Shown: piece after piece, positions 1-10,994 of the stretch
Position numbering within the stretch: the stretch's first letter is position 1
How the letters are laid out: each line of letters begins with the position of its first letter
Made by a program: the position numbers and the translations under genes
Assembly: GCA_018873245.2 (NCBI GenBank)
Contig: JAEMBT020000001.1
Span: 17,328,220-17,392,219 of the forward strand
Direction: 5' to 3'
DNA: 64,000 nt
DNA from: Archegozetes longisetosus
Lineage: Eukaryota > Arthropoda > Arachnida > Sarcoptiformes > Trhypochthoniidae
The notes under the pieces: model-generated
Databases searched by the model: none
What the model saw: the letters and a program-made list of their open reading frames with translations, nothing else
Told to the model about the DNA's origin: nothing

Positions 1-1276
1 CGCCAAATCTAGAAACTGAATAAATCTTATGTTTGACAATTAAGTATGTCAGACTGATGAGTTTTAGTTATTTGTGATTGAAAGTTTCATGTTTTAAATG
101 TTTACTTCAAATTTTAGTACTAACATCTAACTGAAATAGCAATCAGCCTCTTTCATTTCTAGTCTTCAAATACAATTAATAATAGTCTTCTTCAACACTT
201 ATTGTCTATTGATTGTTGCGTAATTTGTAGCACGCGTTGTTTCAAGTATTTCTGGTAATACTTCTATAATATTAGATTTTCTAGTAAAGAATGACGTTTT
301 ATAATGTTATATAATGTTAAAAAACGACGCTCTTTTCGGGAAAACCTAATACTGTTATTATACTTTTATTCAAGTCCACTAAAGTATAGTAAGAGTAAAC
401 GTAAATTGTTGAAAATCACGTTGACCAGGTTGTCTAAAACTCACACACTTATGTTGAACTCATTCGGTAACTCTGATGATAAGGAAAACAATTTGACACA
501 ATTGACACATGCTTACTTAAAATTTCCATCAAAATGAATCTGTTGAATCTGGCTCAACAATCGAAATTTCTTTCCTCATGATGGAACCAGGCTAACAATA
601 GACTAACTGAAGTAAAATCTGATGTCAGCTCCAATTTTAAGATAGCAACAACTTTAACTTCAAACTTTATCATTGCATTGTTGGCATAGTAGTAGCTACA
701 TGAGGGCTGTTCTCAGAAAATAGAAAAGTTCAAGTGTTTTTCAAGAATAATCTAAACATTTATCTGGTAATTAAGTTGATTTAGTAAGAACTTAGCACAT
801 AAGTCTAATGAAGTATCTTATTTAAAGCTAAAATTCAAATTAAATCGTGGACTTCGACTGGACTTAGCTGAATTTGCTGCCTACGCCACTGATTGACATG
901 AGTTACTAAATTATTTTTGTTTCAAACATGTCATTTAGAATTGGAACCTTTCATATATTCACATAAGTTATTTGAAACAGTAACAATCGATCAATCGTAG
1001 ATACTCATTGAGTCAAAAGTGCTTTTTGTTTCTTTAATTATTCAAAATAGAAGCAGATTTTGGTATTTGTCCACAAAGATATCAAAAACTCTGTTTTCTT
1101 ATTAGATCAAAATTTTAAAATTTCTGAAAGCTTAATGCAAGCAAATATGAGGACTTAATTTTTGAAACTTCAAAACAACTAAAGGATATAATTTGCATAT
1201 TTAGTGAATAATTCATGAATTTTTGAGGAAAGCTTTTAAGTACTATTCTTTGTTCTCACTTGAAGTCAATCAAGCA

Positions 1277-1390
1277 ACAGAATATTCTAGCAAAATAACA
1301 GATTACTCTGGGAAGACAACAGAATGTTTTGACGAACGGACAAAATATTCTGGTAGAACAACTGAATATTTTGGTGAAACAACTCAATTC
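1277..1390 (+). repeat. 21-bp minisatellite, five units, coding-like
   Basis: Five tandem units of about 21 bp begin at 1277, 1298, 1319, 1340 and 1361, followed by a partial sixth. Each reads like ACAGAATATTCTGGTA plus five more bases. The plus-strand frame stays open through all units (1223-1414) and gives a seven-residue repeat of the type T-E-Y-S-G-K-T. Because the unit is a multiple of three, the open frame may be incidental. No flanking coding sequence is recognisable. Confidence 0.7.
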
Positions 1391-2651
1391 TTACGTTTAT
1401 CTTATGCGACATAACGTCAGAAAAGTTTTGTTTTGACAAAGTTTCGGACTTAATCAACAAAGGACAACAAGACTTATTTAGGCAATCGCTTATGCGATGC
1501 CAACAGAAATAATTATCTTATCTGACCAACATTTGCGACTGGATAATTGACTCTTGAAATCAACTATACTTTAGGCAAAAATAGCAACTTTTAATCATAA
1601 ATTTAACTGAAACAAAACGGTACTAGTCAAAAAGTTATGATTTCGATTAAATTACGATCGTTTAGTAAGTTTTGGCAGATATTATCTGAAATATTTTGTT
1701 TAAGGCTTGGTTTCAAGCCTTATCTTTTAATTAATATACATTTAGGGATAATGAGAATGTGTTGATGGAAATTATGGTCAAAATGGAAATGATTTGATTC
1801 TGCAAAAGTTCTATAAATACAAACCAATGGTTAGAATGGTTTTGTAGAGATAGATATCTTTTTTCTCCCTCAAGTTCTACCAAATGCTGATCTAAAAATT
1901 GTTGATCTTATTCTTCTTTGAGTAATTCTTTGTTCTCTCTAACAAATCAAATAATCTTTTTGTATGACGTCTATCCGTTCAATATGGACTTTGGATAGAA
2001 TTTTTGCAACATTTAAATTTTAGACTTATAAAAGATGGTACTTTTATTGCTTAAAATAGAAAATTTGATTTAAATTCGATTTATCTTATCATATATATAA
2101 AAGCAGAAAATCATTTTTCACTTCTCAACTCCATTGTTTTGTTAGCATTATTATTTGCAATAATTTCAAAATATATTTGTTTTTAATCTATTCTATGCAC
2201 GAGTTATCGCTTCTGTTTTCTCAATTTAATTAAATTTTAATGCTTTTATTTATATTGTTCTCTTTATCAAAGTTCACACTCAAAGTGCATTTGATAGATA
2301 AACATGAATTTCCATCAAGATATTGAACACTCACTCGCATAATGCTTAACTAAAACATATCAAACTCTGTAACTTTCATTCTAGCCATTCATCAAAATAT
2401 TTCACCACAGTTTGAATCTAAATTTCGAAATAGATTTACAATATAAGATTAAACATTTAATCTCCAATTAATGAGCAGAAATCAGTTTTTGACGTCATAT
2501 AATTGAATAACTCATTAAACATTTTATGTCTTCCAACTTATTAGGCAATTAAATACAGATTCAGAATAATTATAGACTGCGCTTATATAGACTGAGTAAA
2601 CCCTTTTGAACAATCAATTGTCCAGTTGTGAAAATTCTCATTACTTTCTGT

Positions 2652-2653
<2 letters not shown>

Positions 2654-2715
<62 letters not shown>
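2654..2715. repeat. (AG)n microsatellite
   Basis: About 31 uninterrupted AG dinucleotides, ending in AAAAGT. They account for the poly-Ser/Leu open frame on the minus strand. Confidence 0.97.
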
Positions 2716-2719
<4 letters not shown>

Positions 2720-2787
2720 TAAATGTTTTGATATAATAAGTAGAAAAACTCAAATAATAAATCAATTATCTGATTGAGTCAAAATTA

Positions 2788-3014
2788 CACTCTAACCTGT
2801 TTGTACTGAACGGATAAGTGCAGCCAAAAGCGTTCACCATAAGCTAGATTCACTATATCCGAATCAAACGATAATGGATTCTGCATTTAGTGCAGAAAGT
2901 GGTGTTCACTATAAGCGGGATTAACTATATTCCAACTCAATTAACTATAGGTTCTGTGTTTGGTGCACAAGATGGTGTTGACTTTAAGCGGATAAACTTA
3001 AACGGGTTAGGGTG
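2788..3014. mobile_element. TA-flanked MITE, 227 bp
   Basis: The ends are imperfect inverted repeats: CACTCTAACCTGTTTG at the left and the complement of a matching CACCCTAACCCGTTTA end at the right. Each is flanked by TA (2786-2787 and 3015-3016). The interior holds three related units around a GTTCACTATAAGC-like core. TA duplication and size fit a non-autonomous Tc1/mariner/pogo-type element. It has no coding capacity. Confidence 0.65.
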
Positions 3015-4243
3015 TATTAGATAATTAGTGCTTTCCGTGACAAAATACGTTATATTGAATTTGAATGTTTACAATACTTTGACTCCGAATCCCTTTCTTG
3101 CAACTAATTATATAAAAAATCAAGTCGTGTACTATTGATCAAATAATTATGTGTCAAATTGTACATTTCCCCACAATTTTTTACGCATAGATCTCAGGGA
3201 ATACTAAAAAATTTAATGACGTCTTACAATATGACATTTGTTATTAAACTTATTATAATGCATTCATTACTGTTGAGTTTATATTGAAATATAAGTTTTA
3301 AAATATGATATTGTGATCCTTAATTTTTAGCGCAAAATTCGACACAATTATTTGATCGATAGTACGACAAAGAAAAACATTCAATATTAATGTCAATCGT
3401 CTTAATTCGTGGTCGTACAAATGCTAACAAACCTATATATTGGTGATTTTCATACACTAACGGCAAACTAATTAATGTTTTCTATTCTGATTAAATCTAA
3501 TCAAAGCTATAGTAGTTAGCGACAAACTAATTTGTTAATTGTTTAGTTCACGAGTAATCGATTAATGATAGTTTTAGTTTGACTCAAATGTGTTAGCATT
3601 AAGTTTATTTACTGAGTTCAGGCCTACAATAGTATTAGAAACTCGAGCTAGATAGGAGTCATCGTTACACTGACATTGACATGAATGATATATAAGTCAA
3701 TCTACTTGTTTAATGTTAAGGACATTCGTTGTGCTCTATCTTTATAGAATAGTTGAAAACTTTCTCAGGTGCTCTCATTTAGTATGTGTGTTGACCTCTT
3801 TTCTTCATTTATTTACCTTAGAATTTATTTAGTATTTGAGAAAATTCCATACTTTCTATGCTTGAGTTGTTGGCTTCGAGGCTTAGCTCAATAGTGATTG
3901 AAAGCCTGCTAAATAAGCAACAAAAGTATAGTAAACCATTATTCATACTGTAGCTGTAATAAGGTTTATTCTTAAGATAACTCAATGTAATAATCTTTGC
4001 TCTTTTCCTATTTGTATTTCCTATTTATACTTATTTCAGTTATTATACAACAGGGATATGTCGATTGATAAACTGAACTAACAAATGGTCCAAAACAAAA
4101 TCATTTTCATTTTTACAGTCAAGTTAGCACAAACGTTTGCATAAACGATCAAATTAAAGTAGCTTGTGTAACTTTTATTAGTTTTTAATGATTAATAAGA
4201 CTTAAAATAGATCAATTTTGCGCATCACTCAATAAGTAAGTAA

Positions 4244-4246
<3 letters not shown>

Positions 4247-4274
<28 letters not shown>
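4247..4274. repeat. (AG)n microsatellite after (TAAG)n
   Basis: Four TAAG units run directly into about 14 AG dinucleotides. This is a simple compound microsatellite. Confidence 0.95.
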
Positions 4275-4277
<3 letters not shown>

Positions 4278-5070
4278 ACAAAAGTTGTGGCTTCTCTTGA
4301 ATCAAGGTTAGCAAAACATTTGGATTTATCTCAATTTTTTGCGTAGTAATTTATAATGAATGCATGGTTTAAATAACAGCTATCATAGTGAAGAATAAAT
4401 GCATTCAGGATTTGAATCTTGCAGATTTTAAGCATAAATTTTGATGCAAATACACTTCTAAACACAAGATCTTTTAGCAATTGAATGGATATTCAAATGA
4501 TTCACTCACATTCGCATTTTAAATTGTACTCTTTGGGTAAGTAATTTCAAATACAGTCGAAAACCTAATAATCCATGATAGCAACAAGAAAGGATCGTTG
4601 CTATGCCAACCATCTTGTGATGCTGATGAATTTGTTGCTAAATTTAATTTTAGACTCGCTTTGATTACTACATAGAATATTCTATAAGTTTGTTAATATC
4701 TTCGATATTACTATCTGATGGAAAGTATGCCATCAAAAGGCATTACTTCTGGTTGCTGTGACCTGTTATAAATTTTTTCAGACTACTCATACTGCATATT
4801 TAATGCATATGAAATGCTCTTTCGTTAACAAATTGTAAACTATTTGCGTTAAGCCGTTTATGAATGTTGTACAGAGAGTTAAATATTCATGAATTTGAGG
4901 CTGTAATGGGAATTAGAGTTTACATGTTATACCTCATTAGCATTTAAGATGACACAAAGAAAGATTGGTTCAAATTACTGTATAAGTAATTATTTCTCTT
5001 AAGTCATCATTTACTATATTAGTACTTAGGATTTCTGCTCCAATAGCAGTTTTCTATTTCTATTCTCAAT

Positions 5071-5099
5071 CCTAACCTAACCTAATCTAACCTAACCTA
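5071..5099 (-). repeat. Interstitial TTAGG telomere-like tract
   Basis: Six tandem CCTAA-type units, one of them variant (CTAAT), i.e. TTAGG on the minus strand. TTAGG is the ancestral arthropod telomere repeat. A second short tract of the same kind lies at 14829-14849. The array is short and could be chance in AT-rich DNA, or a scar of double-strand-break repair. Confidence 0.5.
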
Positions 5100-5540
5100 C
5101 TTCTTTCACACCTATACCTAACATTTCCATTTTTCGAGAGTTGATCAATTTTTACATCCAATCTAAACACAACTTTCATTCATATGTCTCAAGCAGTTAC
5201 TCAATGAGTCACCTGAAGCGGATCTTTCAGATAACTTTAACACTTATGTTGGGCACAACTTATACAATGAATTGATTCCGGTTCGGTATATCACAAGCTA
5301 TTGATGGAGTCAATTCCAAGAGGACTTGCTTCCATAGCATTAGTTGTTTGTTGTGTTATTTATTTATAGATATCACACGAGAGTCAATGAATCCAACAAT
5401 GCTTTTAGTTTGAGCATAATCCTAAACTAAGAAACTCGTAGCTTATTTGCTATAAGTTTTCTGTTATCTTTAATAATTAACCTTTTATTGTAAAGACAAC
5501 TGCTAATCAACTCTAAACTAATTTGTCAAAGTTATTGTAG

Positions 5541-5681
5541 CAGTACCTCAATATAATGGGTACACGTTTTCCCGTCCCAACACATACTATTCAACTAATA
5601 ATTGCCTCTTTATAATGAAACATCGTTTTAACCAATGTGAATTGCTAGTGGTCAGCGATTTACTATATCGAGGTATTACTG
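5541..5681. mobile_element. Pogo/Tigger-like MITE remnant, about 141 bp
   Basis: The left end CAGTACCTCAATATAATGG is mirrored by a right end whose complement reads CAGTAATACCTCGATATAG, followed by TA. Short CAGT-type termini with TA target sites fit the pogo/Tigger branch of Tc1/mariner. There is no coding capacity and the left TA is offset by one base, so the limits are approximate. Confidence 0.4.
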
Positions 5682-6102
5682 TATAATTATTAGAAAATTT
5701 GTTAAATATCAACAAAATAAGAACTAATTAACATAATGAAAAGGCAAAAATAATTAGATTTAAACGTTGTGAAATCTAGTCTTACATAAGACTTATAGCC
5801 AATTACGCCTCATATCTATGATATGTATGATTAGATTGAAATGATATGGTGTTATATCCAGAAAAGATAATTTTACATTCACTTTATTATCTTTAAAATG
5901 TGAACGTTTCTTCTCTAAGATCGAACTGACGTCAAAAAGATTTAGAGAAAAATTTGATCTCTAACTGACAAATATGACAAAAACAACTGTAACTAAGTTA
6001 ATAATAATGTCAAAAGTCTGTTCTTAAAAGTTTTTCTAAAAAGTTTTTAAGGATTATTTTTTTTACTCAATCTTTTTATACTATTTGTGATGAGAATTTT
6101 GA

Positions 6103-6140
6103 GAAATAGGTATAGAAATGGGTATAGAAATAGGTATAGA
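6103..6140. repeat. 12-bp tandem repeat, three units
   Basis: Three consecutive units of GAAATAGGTATA, the middle one with a single change. A small tandem array. Confidence 0.85.
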
Positions 6141-7013
6141 GTTGTGTGTTGCAATAAGAATAGCAGTAGCTATGTGTAGAATAAACATTTTCCTGTCTTT
6201 TACCTGTTTCCTACTTAGCTTAATCGGTATTTTTCGTGATCACTATTGGTCACGAGCACAAATATTTGGAATCTTAGATAAACTATTATAAAATAAGGAT
6301 TGAATGTGAGTTTCTTACTTATTGAAATAGCATTCTATATATTATATTGTTGTGGATAAGTTCTCACAGATAAAACTCATTTGAATGGGTAGCTTAACCA
6401 AAAAGTTGATCTCAACTGAAGTTAGTTTGAAAGAGTAAAAGAAGAAATTATTTGAAACAAAGTTAATATAAAATGTACAAAACAAGGCATATAATGAGGC
6501 ATAAGAAAGAAGTAATAAATAACAGAAGGATTGAATAATAAAAAAATAACCAATGATTGAATGAATGAAATAGTATTTATTATGATAAACATAATAGATG
6601 TTAGAGTGAAATAGTTTGTTAAACATGCGACTTCAATCGAATGATTAATATTTAATGTTTAGTCATTGTATTTCATATATTTGTGACATTTTAGTGAATA
6701 AATCGTTATCTAAAAGCTTTATAGAAAATACTAACGTTGAATAAATAATAGTGTTGAATAGAAGATAATCAATGAGAATAAGAATCTTTTCTTCTATTCT
6801 TTTATTCTTTTTCATACGACTTCTCAAATGGAAACACGACAAACAATATGACAATGCTTCATATCCATATAAATACATTCTTCAATATGAGGTCAAAACA
6901 CTGATTCTAAACAGTTATTAATACGTGTCTACATCATGTATAAATAGTAATACTTTCAAACATTTGCGTTCGCTTTGTTCTATCAAATAGATATTTTACG
7001 AAAACTATTTTTT

Positions 7014-7195
7014 GATAGCAATTTTCTTATATATTTTTATAGGAATTTTCTCATATCTTTTGATAAGAACATTCTTATGTTTTGTGATAGACACATTTTT
7101 ATTTTTGCAGGAATATTCTTATATTTTATAGAAATATTCTTATGTTTTATATAGGATTATTCTTGTTTTTCTATAAGAATATTCTTATATTCTCC
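7014..7195. repeat. Degenerate AT-rich tandem repeat
   Basis: A motif close to ATATTCTTATNTTTTATAGAA recurs six to eight times with a spacing of roughly 25-30 bp and much divergence. It is probably an old minisatellite. Confidence 0.6.
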
Positions 7196-10100
7196 AAAAA
7201 CGGCACCATTTCTCCAAAACTACCTCAAATCACCTTATGTTCAACTCATATTTAATGATAGTTTTTGGCATAAGTTTTAGCAGAAACATCTGCTAAATAA
7301 GTTCTATTCTTACGACTGGAGATGAGGAAGAAGCGATGGAATGATATTCCATTTTTAGATACAGAAATTGTTCGTCGATGCATGCATTCTATGCCTTTGG
7401 GATTTGGATCAGAAGCTGATTCTATATAACTGAAAGGCCGTCAATAGTTTATAATAAAATAAGCCAATATGAGAGTAGGTAATAATATTATATCCATCTA
7501 CTATCAATGTCTTAACTTTATTCCATGTTATGTCAAAAGTGATGGAAAATTGGCCTGAAGATAGATCTCATTGTCCTGATATAAAAGTCAGATTAAGCGA
7601 TGTGTTATCTCAAAAAAAAATAAAGTATATGTTGACAAAAACATCTTGACAAAGTTTGAATAAAATATAATAAAAACTTTATGAAAATATTATCAAGATT
7701 TAATAATCTAACGCACACGTATAGAAATAGCAGTTACTATAAATCAAGCTTATAATTTTCTAAATCTTTAAGGAATTTAGGGAACTAAGGAACTAGTTGT
7801 CTAATTATATAGCTGCAAGCTGATCAGTAGAGCTACCAATTTGTCGTGATCCCAACCTTTTTCTAGTAAATAGGAAACGAATGAGGATTTTAAATCTTAA
7901 CTAATCTATGACTGTAGGCTCTAAGTTCAAAGTTTGATTCCTAACTTTTTCCTATTTTTAGCACAATTTATTTCTTGTACAACTTTCACTGTCAAAGTGC
8001 ACAACAAACTGCTAGCTCTAATCAATGATCAGTACAAAGGTTTAGATAGAAATGTGAAACTACTGATATTGGCCTTCAAAATGAATTTCAAGTTTATCAA
8101 TAGTTCGTACTAGAGTTGAATCGGTAGATGCGAAATACTTGCAACACTAAATGTAGATAAAGTTGATTGAAGTTGAATATAGTCGAGACTAGTGTCTAAA
8201 TAAAGTTGCATCTAAATCCTTCCTCCCCTATGCCCCTCTTCTACCACAATCAACTTATCGGATCAGATGGAAACTGAATTGACAATTTTTCTATTTGAAG
8301 CAACCAAAATACATTAACTTACTTGTAGATTTTCTCTAAGATGCTAAATTTAGTTTAGAGCGTAACTTAAGTGTTAGGAATGAACTATTCTTTGATAAAT
8401 GAATTCCAATACATTAGTTCGATTATAAATAATAAACTTCTTTAGTATTTTAAAAGCTCTTAATCTTAAGCTTCTTTGAAATACCGATAAACCTATTTAT
8501 TTGATTATAAGCTTTAAATACGAATTTCTTTCGATCTATGTCTAGAGAATCGTAAAATATTATTGGATTAGTTCATAGAATCATTGGACAATCAAGCACT
8601 AAAAGCTGTTTTTTAGCCGATTCTGTCTCTGCAGAATTAGGTATTAATTCTGTAGGCCTTTCAACTATTAGGCAACTCTACCGGCTTACATCTTACGTAT
8701 ATTTGTATAAGTGATAGGTACAAGATTTCAGTACAAGATGTGAGTACAACATTTGTATACGAGATATAAACACAAGATGTGACGCACAAGATGAAATATT
8801 ATTTCAATCCAATTATATTAAAGGTAATCACAAGAGTAACAAATAGGTTTTATTAATCGACAGACTGGGTCTCAAACTAGCTACTGTTGTGGAATATTGT
8901 CCAAAAACTAATATCCCAGATGGTTTATACTAAAAATAAAAGCTTTTGTTCTTCACGTGAGTCCAACTTAATGAAACTTTCGACTTAGTTTCCATCAATT
9001 TTGTCAAGACTCTTACCATCGCTTCAGCTCTCACAAGTCAGTCAAATCAACTTCAAACAATGAAATTATTTACGTGTAGCTTAAGATCTTTTAACTAGAG
9101 GAAATTGATGCATATCATCAGAAATTTCATGGTCTTTAATTCATTAAACAACGAGATCAGACATAGGATTTATTATAATATATCTAAATGCGAAGTGTGC
9201 GAAAAATTCTGAAAGATCTTCAGAAAAGTTTTTAAAAATTTTTAAGTAATTCTGAAAAATTCTAAGAAATTCTCAAAAGTTATGACATTTCCAGTAGTAT
9301 AAAAAATGAATTATGAAATTCCCAAATGATGTACTCCTGATATTTTATCATTTATTGAATTAAGTTACACATGGGTCATTTGCCTCAGCGCTCGAGTCAT
9401 TCAAGATTTAATTCCAAAATGAATTGCAGGTCATGTTCAGTTTGAACAGTTCTCAGGAGAATAAGAAGAAATTACTGAAAGTTATAGTTGAACTTTAGTA
9501 TGATTTCTCTGGACACTCAAGTGTAGTTGAAATGATTTTAGATTTACAGTTTTAATGTTTTATTGTTTAGAAATCCTAAAGAAGATTCAAAGGGAATCGA
9601 CCGAAATATTGGATCGACAAAAGTATGTGAACACAGAATTTGTTATTGGATATATTATCGAATTTATTATTGAATTGAATTATTTATATTATGAAATATT
9701 TCAATAAAAGAGTCATCTTATGTATAAATTGTATCTTGAACATAATAGAATTTGGATCAATAAAAAGGCTTGCAATAACTCAGTCTGAACACTGTCATCG
9801 ATACTCTTCTTCTGAAGGCCAGATCCTTTGGATTTGTAGAGGACTACTTGAATTGACTTAGAAATGAAGATCATTGTTTCGATTAAACAATAAAAGAAAG
9901 CCATAAGTTTATGCAATCCTAACAAATTACGCATTTGATGCAAAAGAAAGAAAATCTTTTCTAATGTCATGTCAAACATTCTTTATGTCATACTATCTAT
10001 TCTTTAAGTAGATCTTCAAAAATAAACATAATATACAGTTTGTCGAAAATAAATTGAGTAAAAGACAAAATACAAGAACTAATTAACACTTTGAATAGGT

Positions 10101-10326
10101 CTTTTGTTCAGCTCAAAACACTTGCTTATGGTACCGAAATTCATATTCTAGAACTAAGACATTATTGCAGAATATTTTTCACATAATAATTGCCATCTGA
10201 GCTCATCTTTCAATGTTTTCAGTTTTAGATTAATTAAAAAGATAGTTATCATAAAAGCCATATTTGAGGTAGAAAAAACACATCAAATTTACAAAGTTTA
10301 TAATAAACAAAAGCTAATTAAACAGC

Positions 10327-10767
10327 TTACCTGTCAATCCCAATTGCAGTCAACGTGTAGACAGAAACGAAAACAGAGGCCAATTGTATAAACTGAACAA
10401 TCGGACAAAACTGAGGAGTGAAAACCCAACGGCCTAGCATAAAATCAGTATAAGTGAACGGTATAGAGAAGAGAGCCATTGTTATATCAGATAGTGATAG
10501 ATTGATCAAAAACATTCTCAGCTCTCGAGACGATCGTTTGCCAGCCATCAAAACCCAAATCGCGACCGCATTACCGATTAGTGACAGAGCGGCAGTCATT
10601 GAGTATAAAATAATTAATATTATTTGCCACTTGTGCTCAAGCAGCTCAAGTTCATCAATAGTTCTATCATACTCTCGAAAGTGGTAGGAATGATTGGCGT
10701 CAATCGGATCGTGTGTTAGATTTAGTTCTATCATTAACGAGAAATCAGTTATTTGCTCAAGAGACAT
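10327..10767 (-). CDS. First coding exon of a neuropeptide-type class A GPCR
   Basis: The exon starts at ATG 10767 and runs 146 codons to a consensus donor (AG|GTAAGC) at 10326. The N-terminus is about 45 residues with two N-glycosylation sequons (NLT, NHS). TM1 (about 47-72) carries the conserved GN. TM2 carries LSLSD in place of the usual LAxAD. A Trp-rich loop (GRW) precedes the conserved Cys at the head of TM3 (about 120), and TM3 ends in IGIDR. The splice falls inside the DRY codon triplet (DR|Y, phase 2), a site known in many peptide-receptor genes. The TM3 sequence resembles invertebrate receptors of the NPY, tachykinin, leucokinin or RYamide type, but I cannot assign the ligand. The remaining exons are not recognisable within 1-10326, so the gene must have a large intron or continue outside. 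Confidence 0.88.
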   Translation of the reverse strand: MSLEQITDFSLMIELNLTHDPIDANHSYHFREYDRTIDELELLEHKWQIILIILYSMTAALSLIGNAVAIWVLMAGKRSSRELRMFLINLSLSDITMALFSIPFTYTDFMLGRWVFTPQFCPIVQFIQLASVFVSVYTLTAIGIDR

Positions 10768-10892
10768 TTTCAGTAGTATTTTCAGTAGAATTTAGGTGAA
10801 AATTAAATAAATTTTTTTGAAAATATCAACTTTTAGATAGCAAATAAAATAGCATCACTATGAAATTCTATATATTTGTTTATATTGTCTAT

Positions 10893-10994
10893 GTTTCAAA
10901 CTTTCAAACATTCAGTTTTAAACTTTCAAACATTCAGTTTCAAACTTCCAAACATTCAGTTTTAAACTTCCAAACATTCAGTTTCAAACTTTCA
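10893..10994. repeat. 22-bp tandem repeat upstream of the GPCR exon
   Basis: About 4.6 copies of GTTTTAAACTTTCAAACATT plus CA, with C/T variants alternating between units. The array begins about 125 bp upstream of the receptor start codon, so it lies in its 5' UTR or promoter-proximal DNA. Any regulatory role is unproven. Confidence 0.85.

Larger units (their letters stand above)
1..10326. other. Non-coding AT-rich stretch with small repeats
   Basis: No convincing gene is visible. The longest open frames are short, low-complexity and lack recognisable domains. The stretch holds a 21-bp minisatellite, two (AG)n microsatellites, a TA-flanked MITE, a pogo-like MITE, a TTAGG tract and two AT-rich degenerate tandem tracts, all listed separately. 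It lies downstream of the minus-strand GPCR exon, so part of it may be an intron of that gene, but I could not find the next exon. Confidence 0.6.

Noticed and set aside
304..537. 77-residue plus-strand open frame
   Set aside because: Low-complexity, no domain, no supporting context.
3885..3930. A-box-like sequence (TTAGCTCAATAGTG) suggesting a tRNA
   Set aside because: No B box and no cloverleaf.
9713..9979. 88-residue minus-strand open frame downstream of the GPCR exon
   Set aside because: I tested it as a further GPCR exon; it has no TM4-TM7 motifs and no matching splice acceptor.
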